Source: Tethya wilhelma (Eukaryota; Porifera; Demospongiae; Tethyida; Tethyidae). From it: a DNA stretch of 64,000 nt. Where the stretch lies: assembly GCA_964030475.1 (NCBI GenBank), contig CAXIPT010000004.1, positions 4,940,109 through 5,004,108 of the forward strand. Reading direction: 5' to 3'. The notes beneath the pieces were generated by a model, which saw nothing but the letters and a program-made list of their open reading frames with translations, was not told the origin of the DNA and ran no database searches. The stretch's first letter is position 1. The number at the start of each line of letters is the position of its first letter. Made by a program: the position numbers and the translations under genes. Positions 23,801-34,300 of this stretch are shown here, piece by piece.

Positions 23801-25034
23801 TTAAACTACTCTGGAACAAATAAATATCTTCAAGTACAATTGTCATCTTCATTTCTGGCAATTGATTGTGCTTGTTTCGGTTATCTACCCAGTGCTGACC
23901 GCGATAGTTCACACCCTGCGTTCTAAAGATCATAGCATAGCACTCTTCCTGATTACCAATCATTTCTATTTGCTGAGCATTAATTTCAATACTTGTGTAC
24001 AGGCTGTCTGCATTTACAAAAATTAGATGTCGATATTTCAGAGTCACATTTTCAATGTCTACTTTAGCTGAATCTAATTCCCAAACAAAATACATTTTCA
24101 AGCCGGCTATCTTAGTATGGTGGTTCGTTTTCTCCATGAATATTAAGTGTGCCAAATTGTATTTAAATTGTTGCTTTTCGGTCGTGTATGTAACTACATT
24201 TTGCCAAGGAGCCTTAATAATTGTTACTGCAACTGTAGTTTCGAAAGTAGAACGTTCTATTCTCAGGCTGTGTACCCCCATTGTTATGATGAAGCATCCT
24301 AGGATTCTTTCAGGCTCTTCCTGTACTACATTACTGATAGAAACATCATAGGAATAGGCAAACATTATTGTAAACTGTTTACAGCTATGCAATTTGCCGT
24401 TATACACTCGCTCCGAATACAGACGGTATTGTGTTGTATGAAGCTGCCTGAAATATGAATCAGTCACAGTGGTGCGTACACCACAATTCTTGAAAACAAC
24501 ATTTGTAATTTTCAAATTGGTTGAGTTCATGAATGCAAATCCAAAGCTAGAATTTGATGCATTCCCTTTACAGTGAATCCTACTGCATAGCCCTCTGTCA
24601 TTTTCAGAGCTGCAGTTGTTACTTAAGCTGGTTTCAGCATGACCAACAATTGCAAAATTGCTAATGCTACTCACAATGATTCCATCAAATCGTTCGCTCA
24701 CCTCATGAATGCCGGGAAGAAGTTGTAGCATTGTGTTTGATGTGAAAAAGAGCTCATAGTTCTGGAGCACATCTTGCAGGGTGAGGTTTGTAGTATCAGG
24801 AGAAAGGAAGGTGTCCTCTAGTAAGCCTGAGCCAAGGCTTTGTTCATCATGTTCCGCTGAAGTAGTGACAGTTGTCCTGTTGGTAGGAGTGATGTAGATC
24901 ACTCGGGAGTGGCTGTGATAGAAACAGAAGGTTGAGAAAACAAGAAGACAGACAAGGACAAAAGTTGCCATAATGCTTGAATGAATGATTGAGCTGTTGT
25001 ACGTATAATTATATACCCTATTATATGAAATCAC
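20892..25034 (-). CDS. Pmp-like beta-helix polytopic membrane protein, copy 5 (intact)
   Basis: Uninterrupted frame of 1380 codons. The true start is probably Met22 at 24971 (MATFVLVCLLVFSTFC), which gives a normal signal peptide followed by SRVIYITPTNRT. Beta-helix motifs include GYDGGAIALYK and GSSVYGGWIDIC. The stalk has CPLGYRFNRNSSSC and GILCGSCQ. Hydrophobic segments begin near residue 968, and the tail ends KLKEPLLVN. Compared with copy 1 the membrane part is almost the same sequence, whereas the first ~800 residues align only loosely. Function unknown; surface exposure is inferred from the signal peptide and glycosylation sites. An AATAAA (reverse complement at 20817-20822) lies about 70 bases past the stop. 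Confidence 0.85.
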   Translation of the reverse strand: MISYNRVYNYTYNSSIIHSSIMATFVLVCLLVFSTFCFYHSHSRVIYITPTNRTTVTTSAEHDEQSLGSGLLEDTFLSPDTTNLTLQDVLQNYELFFTSNTMLQLLPGIHEVSERFDGIIVSSISNFAIVGHAETSLSNNCSSENDRGLCSRIHCKGNASNSSFGFAFMNSTNLKITNVVFKNCGVRTTVTDSYFRQLHTTQYRLYSERVYNGKLHSCKQFTIMFAYSYDVSISNVVQEEPERILGCFIITMGVHSLRIERSTFETTVAVTIIKAPWQNVVTYTTEKQQFKYNLAHLIFMEKTNHHTKIAGLKMYFVWELDSAKVDIENVTLKYRHLIFVNADSLYTSIEINAQQIEMIGNQEECYAMIFRTQGVNYRGQHWVDNRNKHNQLPEMKMTIVLEDIYLFQSSLTMSECSFWECYSKMIQGHFVMINIELIGIHIEGVPCNCRAALSVDYGLVMISYFQLIDSCSSGEGLTIFFASNVTFLGFNDFLRNNGTSLGLIHSFLNFEEDALFKDNIANQHSGSTIVLVNTTCNILAYENFVLKNNTGASCGGIKATENSKLVIYTPAQFINNKGYDGGAIALYKKSMLVSNIGAFCKFIGNMAQNKGGGIYIEDNGYTQSYDASGSIFLCALWSFNFEEPYEVKDIFTTSQLEFVNNTAVHSGSSVYGGWIDICINPTLVIDDHHTSHSELPYRDYGHEIPVNHEEDPSAIASSPSRICICLNSMINCTITEYNIDALYPGQSFVIEAVAVGQRMGTTPTAVAASFVNISITVDELHQLQNVYKFCTQLNYTVKSPNDNERIQLNVDRTNIIPSVPDYENIDLGPYQLFTDEIPILKKQLSLNITLLPCPLGYRFNRNSSSCVCKEELHTHGVECDITTYTILRTSQKWINATFKHILNTTSHGVLVHNNCPLDYCLNEVQFLNLEKPYNQCNFERSGILCGSCQANLSHIFGSNKCKKCSSLWAILVIPVFLLLGLALVALIILLNLTVAEGTVNALIFFANIVSANQATFFPTETANTFFRWYIAWLNLDIGVETCFINGLDAYIKTWLQFLFPLYIWLLVIAIIMASRHSSLATKLSGEYAVPALGTLFLLSYTKLLRITITTFSSAQMVYPDGYVQRVWLYDGNVDFLEAKHTVLFVAALLLLVLVSAPYTLVLLTIQWLQRLPYHCLLSWVWKLKPLFDAHTGPYKEKHRYWPGLLLLIRALLFVAFSLNLRNDPALNLLITSITSFCLLTYLAYLGGIYKTVYLDILEYFFLLNLGILSAATFYTRLTGGDQDKVIKTSVSITLVVSLAILMSHMYLKVKSTHKGSQCLHFIFETFKQVSSPITCALTRIGIIKIIARNNPFTENTGSAARAAQVHTHSSIKLKEPLLVN

Positions 25035-25368
25035 AATTAACCTATATAGCCTGCATGTATATATATTACAATAATTATATTATGTGTATAACAGTATACG
25101 TGCATCTAATATCATCGATCTGTATATAAAAAGTCTGTGTATACCAAACCTACAGCTATTCACTCGGGTAGAACCCATATGCATCGAACTTCACATGTCA
25201 ACCATACGTACAAAGCAAGTTTCTTTCATTATAATAAAAACAAAGTATAATTATTATAAAGATTAATTCCTACACAACAATAATTATTGTACACAAAGCA
25301 AAGTGAAAGTAAACCCAAACATGTTTTGTTGAACAAAAAATAACTAATATCCACAAGACAAAAACTAT
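25035..25368. other. SCYL2 3' untranslated region and copy 5 upstream region
   Basis: 25200-25368 is the likely SCYL2 3' UTR, because a piece of it is duplicated with the SCYL2 end at 10310. 25035-25200 is AT-rich and must contain the copy 5 promoter. No coding frame is supported. Confidence 0.5.
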
Positions 25369-28300
25369 TTAACCAAGAAAGCTCAGATCAGCAAAGGGAT
25401 TTGCCCCAGGTGCTGGCTTATTGCTAGCAGCATTAGTGTTCATCATCATTCCTTGCTGCTGCTGAGGGACCCCATAGCCCTGCTGGGGCCCTGCTCCTTG
25501 GGGAAGGAGAGGCTGTCCTCCTCCACCTCCCATCATGGCCGCTGCAGCTGGTGAAGGTGATGCCTGTTGCTGCATGTAGCCCATGCCTTGTTGTTGGTTG
25601 GGGTTGCTACCTCCAATGCCTGAAGACCATCCCATCCCTGTTTGTGGTTGTTGTCCCTGCATCCCTGACAAGCCTGCTTGTCCAGATCCTCCATATTGTT
25701 GCTGTCCCATTCCCATTCCGCTGCCATGTTGCTGTCCAATGCCACCGGGTTGTTGTCCCATTCCCATTCCACTGTCGTGTTGTTGCTGTCCAATACCACT
25801 GGGTTGTTGTCCTATTCCCATTCCACTACCATGTTGTTGTCCCATTCCACTACCATACTGTTGTCCCATTCCAATTCCACTAGATTGTTGCTGTCCCATT
25901 CCCATACTACTACCACCAATGTTTTGTGACCATCCACTCCCAGTGTTGCTGCTATTCATGGTGGCATTAGCACCACCAGTGGCTATATTGCTAGACCATC
26001 CACCTGCACCACCACCACTAGCATTCTGTCCAAAACCACCACTCCCTTGAGACTGAGAAGTGTTTGTCTGCAATAGATGTGAGGTGTTGCCACTGCCTTG
26101 TATGTTAGTGGACCAAGTGGCCCCTCCACCAACTGGCTGCTGCTGCTGTTGCGGTTGCTGTGTAGGTATCAGTGGTTGTGAGGGAACTAGAGGAGGCTGC
26201 TGTGAAAGAGTTTGTTGTTGAACTGCTGTTGGTGTCGGTTGTAAAGGTTGTGCGGTGTTCATCTGCATACCGCTGAACATACTCCCCTGTGTAGAGCTAC
26301 CAGATGGCCCCTGCAGAGAGCTAGCATTGCTTCGTTGAGGTGCCAAGATACCAGTTGAAGGTTGGGGTGCTAGGATGCCAGTAGAAGGTTGTGAGTTAAC
26401 TTGCATGCCACTAAACAGTGTATTAGTGTTATTGCTGCCTCCAGTATAACCTGATGAACTAGATTGTCCGCTTGGAGTTGGAGTCAATATACTTGAAGAT
26501 GATGATGACCCAAATGAAGCTTGTTGGACACCAAAACTGGACTGACCGGATAAACCAGTTGCAGTTCCCATGCTGTTTAGATTGCTCTGTGGTTGAATGG
26601 ATGGAGGATTATAACCCGTTTTTCCCGTTGATCTTGTTTGTACTTGTGGGCTGTACTGTTTGGCAGGTTTGAGAGGTTCTACTTTGGGTGAGAACTGCTG
26701 AGATGGTGGCTTTTTAGCTTCTGCAAACGATATCACAGTGCCTTCTCCTCCACTGGTTGAGCTGGGGGGTGTGGTTTTAGGAACCGTCGCAGTCTGAGTG
26801 GAGAATGAAGAAGGGGTGGGGCTTGAGGGTGTGGTCATGTTCATGAGACCTCCTAGTAAGTCATTGTTACCCTGGGGGAAAATGGGGAAGAGAGCATTAA
26901 ATAAAATATATGTAAATGTAGTAAAATTATTACTTTCTATAATCATGCATTTTACAAGAAAAAAAATTTCCATGCTATCTGCAAATGCCCAAATAAATCA
27001 GATATATTATGGTTTCGTCCAACATTAAATTATTAAGTGGCAACTAAGGTGTTACTAATAAAGGCTCAAGTTAAACTACTATAATGTTAATTAAATGCTG
27101 AGAGAGATATCCCCAAAAATTCTGGGACTGTTAGCCTCTGAATTCAGCTAGGAATCAAACCCAAGTCCTCCTGATCTTCTTACCTGGCCAGTACTGTCTG
27201 TGGCCAACGATCCCCCAGTGAAGCTCCCCCCACCACCACCTGCTGCTGCCGATGGTGCTGTTGTCCCTCTACGGGATGGTCCGCTGGATGTATCATGTGA
27301 CCCGGAGCCTGTGAACATATCCTCCAGTCTGTTGATGGCATCGTCCATGGCCTTTGTCTCATACACCTCCTTGGCAAAGGCCACTGTCGACCTGAGTGAG
27401 GTACATACATAAGAAATGGGCAATCAATAAGTTTACACTAGGTGATATTTACAGCAAACAGGGCCACTTTAGGTTCATCTTTCACACTATACCTTGTATC
27501 TATTATACGCATTGCCTAAATAGCTAACATGATAGTATGTCAGGTCGTCAAAAGATTTTACCTCGGACATGACACTGTATATGTCGATTTTACATGACAT
27601 TTGTGTGAGTGAATGTGCATGTGTATAATGAGGTGGGGTGTCTGAGTGTGTTAGGTAAGAGAAAAGCAGACAGAAAGTTCAAGCAGAAAGCCATGCATTC
27701 TTACTTTGTCTGCTCTTCCATCTTTGAGAGCTGTTCCAAGTGAGCTTGTTGCTCTGTCTCAATCGACTGGAGCATCTCACGGATCACCTTCATGAACTGA
27801 TTGAACTGCACACAAACAAACACAACAGTTGCATGTATGATATTGAGCCAGAAAGAAAACCACAGAAAAAAAACTTGGATTCAGCTGGAATCAAACCCAA
27901 AACCTCCCAAATAGTCAAGTGCTCTTACAACTAAGCCTGGCACTGAGTGCCTATGTTATAGGCAATGAAGATATGTGGGTATCTACTGTACTGGCCTCAG
28001 CTGAACCCAACAATAGTTAGCTACATGTACATGTATTTGTTAGCAGAAACATGCAGAAATACATGTTATTACTGTACCTGTTTCAAGTTCAGCATGGGTT
28101 CAATGGAGAGTGGGACTAGGAAAGGGATGACACTTGAAGCAAGTGTCGTCTTATCAATACCCAGCTTCTTGTTCACAAGAGTTTGATGGTAAATACCTAA
28201 AGAAAAATGAAAACGTTCAAGATGCTAACACCCAAAAAAATCAGTAGCTAGAGTACCATTGCATTTTGACAAAGCATACTTCTTTTGAGGTGCTAGAGTA

Positions 28301-31300
28301 TTGGATTATCTGGTTATAGAAGATAGCTGATAGCTAGACTTGTGTGGCTTACCTAGTACTGCCATGAGAACACCTGGCTCTCTGCAAGGGATCTGCTGCA
28401 GTAATGGTAGGACATGGTCCAGGACAATGTGCTTGTCAAGGATCTCCAACATTTGAGCTAGGCACACCAGACACTTGACCTGAAGCTGTGTGAATGAGAC
28501 ATGCATCAAAAGAATTCCATGAAAATTGAACTGGGTTAATATCATACTGGATGAAGTATGGTTACTGTATGTCATCGAGTTTCACTTGAGTCAAGTGTAC
28601 ATGTGATCCTTCCCTTCTAGCAAAGGGTTTAGGAAACCAGACTAGTGCATGGACCAAGTGACAAAATAGTGAAAATGGCTACACACTCATGTGCAGTTTA
28701 GATCTGGCCCAGATCTTTCACTATACTGAAAGTACATTGAATTTCCATCAACTCACTGAGATGTCTCTGGCTTGGATGCAGAGTGCCGTGATGCGAGGGA
28801 CAATGGAGTGCTTCATGCTAGAGTAGTCCATGAGCTTGGCAAAGGTAGGGAGGATGGTCACACACAACTCCTGCAAAGGAATAGACGAAAATCCAATGTG
28901 AAAAAAATCTATTTAGCTGGGATTCGAAATCTTGGCCTTCTGGATTTTAGTCAAATGCTCTTACCACTGATCGAGCTACAAGAACTCATAAACATTGGAG
29001 CAGAGAATTGTAGTATAGCCTAGAATATACACTACATTACATATACAATTCACTATGATACTGAGTGTACATACATCGATATCCAAGACTATACAATTTT
29101 GACTAGAGTACAACATGGTCTACAGTGATGCTGTGTCATACACTCTAACTACAGCACATCCATAGCTAAAACAGTTGACTTGCAATACATGAAAAATCAT
29201 TGGAGAAAATCAAGAGATAACTAGGATTCAAACCCAGCTTCCCTGGTTAGCTAGAATCAATTAATCATACAGAAAATATAAATATAACATATTGGCTCAG
29301 ACCTGTACTTGTCCGTGTTCTGTCTCCAAGGAGCTGATGATCATTGGCAGCACGTGAGCCTTGATGTCATCCTGTGAGGTCATCTTCAAGAGGAGGTCCA
29401 TCTTCTGAAGAAAGATGAGAGGTACCTGAAGGAGAGGAAGTAAGGATAGATCTCATGGATAGCTAGAATCAAAATTCTCTATCTGTATACAGTTACAAAT
29501 GAAAAGAGATCGAAAAGCAAATGTATAGTATATGTATACTGCGACTCATTCAGACCCAGCCAGTCATTACAGCCCAAGCTACAGTACAGTAGGCAAATTG
29601 ATCTACATGTGTAGCTAGCAGTTATAGACCCAGGCTCTCGAGCCCTTTTGACTCTTGGCCCTTCCTTACTGTGAGTGTAAAGCCAAAGTGGAGAGAGCCT
29701 GGGAATGAGGCTAGCAGCTGTATAGACACTTGCTTCCCCCAACTTATAGTAAGTGGCTGGGCGACTCCATTCTTGTTTCTATTTAATGCCCACCTGTATG
29801 GGATCCTGTATGTGCAGTGCTGGTCTCAGTACTGGCATGACGTGTTGTGAGTACTCATTGAGAGTGCAGTCCTCTGCCACCAACAGTACCAGAGGGAGGA
29901 CGAATGGAACCATCTTGTTATTGCGAAACTCTCCCGACAGTGCTGGTAGAACCAACTGCTGGACAACCCTCTGCAGGAGGGGGGGAAATTGCAAATTATG
30001 ATAATTGTACTGTATTGGTTGGCAGGAGAAACATGCATGCATGCTGGTAAGAATATACCGAGCAAAATGCCTGGGAAAAGGGTATATAGCTGGTATATAA
30101 GGCTGTAGCAATAAACTAAACAGAATAAGCACATTGGAAGGTGGTTTAACATAGAAATGGTCATCAATAGCCAACTGAATTTGCCAGCGGAGAAGTTGAA
30201 TAATAAAAAAAGAAACAATTAAGCAAACCTTTGGTAGCTTAGTGATGACTCTGGAGAGGTTCTTCTTAAAGAACTGTGACTTCTCCATGTCACTCCTCTG
30301 GTAGAGCATGTCGAGATACTTCAGTGTACTCACTATCACCTCCTCAAAGAACACATGCTGTATAAAAAAACACATACATACATGTAGTTGTGCATGCGTG
30401 TGAACAACATGCAGTAAAGGAGATAATGATTTACTGTACACAATTATATTACAGCACTATGAAGTACTGTATGCTAAAATTTAACATCTCTTGACACTAA
30501 GTTCAAGAATTTTACAAAAATTCAGTCTAAAATTCAGTCTATGTAGTATAGCTTGTTTCTAGGATTCACCACTACATGGGGAAAAAACTAATGTCTGAAA
30601 ATGTCAATCAGACGGTACTGGAAGCTAGCTGGGGATCACACCAATGTGGTCAGCTCTTTTGGACTGTATGTGTCCAACTGATGTACAGTACATTACCTTG
30701 GTAATCTGTAGTGCATCTGGGCGGACGTTTGGTTCAATAGCTAGCATTCCTCTGACGGCAGTCTTGAATTCAGCCGGCACTTGACCCAATGCTGACTCAG
30801 TGATACGACTTACCTAATTGGGTATAATAAATGGAGAAATAAGGGAAAAGAGAGAATAAAATTCACAAAGTACACAGAATAGGTACTGTAATAAGTCACA
30901 TATTGAGCCCATTTTACTACATGAAAAAGTAGTTACACTAACTAAAGGTGATTTGCACTCAAAATGGCTAATTTAATGCAATCTCTATACTAGCTTACAG
31001 CATGAAGCTAAATTCCCTCCCAATGCACCTACCTGCTCAGCATTTGATTTAAACGACAGCATGTTATTGTGGTTTTCAAACAGGGGTTTCCCCTCATTAT
31101 AGAGGGCATAGCATAACATCCCATAAGAGAAGACGTCACTCTGTTGACTGCAACTCTTAGTGAGGACATACTCAGGAGCCAGGTAGTCCAGAGAGGGGTT
31201 GGTGTGGATGGGCTTCTTAGTGTCCCACTCACGAAAAGCAAAGGATGTCTGAAGAGATGAGAATACACAATGATGAGTATATAATATAGGTGAAAGGCAA

Positions 31301-34300
31301 ACGTATAGTACCATAGTCTCTCTTTCAAAATATTCGCAAATAAGGAGCCTAAGAGTGAGGCTGATGTAATGCAACAACAGGGGGTGGCGACTCCCATACG
31401 TACTTGGAGCTGCGACCGCGGTCAAGATGGCGTTAATGGTCAAAATGAGTTTTTAGTGCCGGTTGACCGTCAAAATGAAATTTACGATGATCAAAGTCGG
31501 TAAAGGTCATCAGCCAAGCATGAACTCCACCGTACAGACAATAGTCAAGATCATTAATTTTAGTGACAGTCAACAATCAAAATGGAAACTTTAGATGGTC
31601 AAGATCTTGACCTTGGTTGTGGCTCCGAATACAGAATATATGGGAGTTACAAGGGTAAGCAAAACATGCACTGTATTCTGGTGGTGCTCGATTGACAGTT
31701 GGATAGCATAAAGAGAAGCTATATTTGCCCAAACCTTTCCACATATATGTTGTATGCCATATCAACTGGTATCCTTAAGATAATGTCAGCAATGGGTTAC
31801 AGTGATTCTGACAAACCTGAGCTTCTGTTTGGTAATGTGAGTAGCAGGAGAAGTTGAAGCCCATCAGTTTCCAAGCTCCTCTCTTATTAATGACCACCCC
31901 CATCGGTGTGATGTTACCGTGCATCATCTTGACGTCAGAATGAAGAAAATCGAGTGCTTCGGCAAGTTGAAGGAGGCCATACTGGATCTCCACAGGATGG
32001 AGCTGGTGTTCCTGTTGGGAAGGAGATGTAAGGATGCGATTAAGGGTANTCATGTTAGTTTGGGTTATGGTTTAGGTCAGCTATTGCTGAGTCATGGTTG
32101 TTGGGATCACACTTTGTTCTTGTCACAACATGGGTTAGTATGATAGGATTTAATAACCAGTTTGCTGGGCCTGGCTTCTTGTCCAGAGGACGAGTGCGCC
32201 TGGCTTTGCTGAGCTGGCAAGTCTCTTAATTACATTCCAATCACGTGACCGCAATACTTCCCGGGGATCCCAATGAGAGATGATCACGTGCACCCCATTT
32301 GCCAGCTCAGCAAAGGCGCACTCGTGTCGTACCTCCTCTGCTTCTTGTCTATCAGGTTTTCACCCACGTGAGTAAAAAAAAGAAAGCTCTAAACAGCCTT
32401 TATTCTCTGTGACTTAGCTCTAGTTAGTTAGAACAAGTCCAAGCTATTGTCCAAACTGTGAGTGGTGGTCTGCTTGCAAGAACAACAAGGCCGGTATATT
32501 GTACTTATCTCCTGTTTATTACTGTATACATGTATGGAAATTCTTCACTGAAAATGGGGATAGTTTGCTAAAATTGAGCCTACACTTAACATGGTCACGT
32601 GGTAAAATAAGTTTTTAAACTACACATGAATCAAGACTCCAAGAAGACTATGAGCTCAGTAAAGATTCCAAGAGGACTGTCACGGAGAATTTGGACCCCC
32701 CTATTTTGGTCCCCCCAGGTCCAAATACTTCGATGTGGTTGGACCCCCGGTCCAAAAACTTTATAGCATATGGACCCCCCGGTCCAAATACTTCAGCAAG
32801 TGCTTGAAGCTAATGTTCCTAGTTGTAGTGTTCGGACCCCCCTTCAAAATGAAACCTTGTATGCAGAGTCAACTCAGAAGTAGTGGACCATAATAGCAGT
32901 TATTTAGCATAATATTATGCAGCATTCTTCTCAATGTCATGAGTTGGTGTTGACAGATAAATAAAGGGAAGAGAATAAAATTTAAATCCTACGATTGCAA
33001 TCTTTCACAGCTAGCTACTGAAAATGACTACACAATATTATTAAGAAGTTAACTATTTAAAATCTAATGATGCACACCTAACTATTCAGTGATTGTCGGA
33101 GGCTCTTTTCTTCTCACTGAGTAATTCAGTGTATGAAGCAGTAGAACAGTGGGTAGTGAGGCCATGGAGGGAGTGGTAGAATTGTGAACCATAATGATGA
33201 TCAAATAATAATTATTATGATAATAATAAGTTAAACTTGATATTTATAATCTTGCACACTGTTAGGCTCGTTACTTATCTTAGATTCTAAGAATAGTATC
33301 CTGTGCCTTCTCAGATCATGCAGTTAGAGCCTGATGATCCATTCTCTGCATGGTGTTCCTATATTCAGTCTATTGATCTAACTTGATTTGCTAGGACAGT
33401 GTTCTCTCAATAAAAAATTATCAGTTTCTATTGTGATGAATGTGTCTGAGTGTTTGTGCTCACTGTGCGCTAGCTCGCGCTCCGCATATCCTCTACCGTG
33501 ATTGCACAGGGGGTCCAAATATTTCAGAGGGGGTCAATTGCCTATGCATTACACTGAAGTATTTGTTCCGGGGGGTCCAAATACTACGGGGGTCCTTTTA
33601 CTACGTGACAGACCCTCCGTAACACACGGACACACGGACGGACACACAAAACTTTGCTTATAATATGATATGTATACAAAAAATATTGTAGCACACAAGA
33701 ATGTTCAAACCATAGTCATAGATTACACAAGCCCAACTGAGCTGATTCTGAATCGGACTATATCATCCCTAGTGTAGTGTTCCTTCAAAACTTGATGGGA
33801 CATAAACAAGCTGTATCCCCATGGCCTGTTGGTACCAGTGCCAGATGGCTTCACTCGGGAATCCTTGGTTGCATGCTTGAAATCAATCGTCATTATGCTT
33901 TCCCACTTTTCTTTGGTGAAATTATACATATCAACGGTCACATTGCCAGAAAATGGCCATTGGAGGCTACTGTCAAATTCTCCATGTGTGATTGCAATGA
34001 AGAGAGAAAGAGCTTTACCTTTGTAAGTATCGAGGCCATTCAAGAATGTGTCAACTTTCATCTTGTAGCCACCAGTGTGAGTGTAGAATGGGGAGCTCCA
34101 CCAGCGGTAGTTGTTTTTTATAAAATGTGCAACGTTGTAGCAAGTGAAATGGAAAGGTGGAGTGGGCATAGCACAGGCTTGCAGCGGTGGAATTTGATCG
34201 ACCATGTTCTTCATCTGTGAAGTATCTGTTTGGAGTCTTTTATTTTGTGCTTCAAACTGTTCACTTTTTCGTTTCAGCTTTTCAAGTCGATTTCAGCCTT

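Noticed and set aside
2592..25034. Bacterial contamination because of Pmp-like ectodomains
   Set aside because: The genes sit between spliced animal genes, share flanks with them (SCYL2 fragment), have eukaryotic polytopic cores and AATAAA signals.
25551..26050. Long plus-strand frames opposite the SCYL2 tail, rich in Cys/Pro or Ser/His
   Set aside because: They are antisense readings of the GMGQQ repeat; SCYL2 has matching exons and splice sites on the other strand.
28895..28992. Genuine tRNA gene
   Set aside because: A and B boxes are present, but the ends do not pair into an acceptor stem and a second diverged copy with the same tail lies 1 kb away; a SINE fits better.
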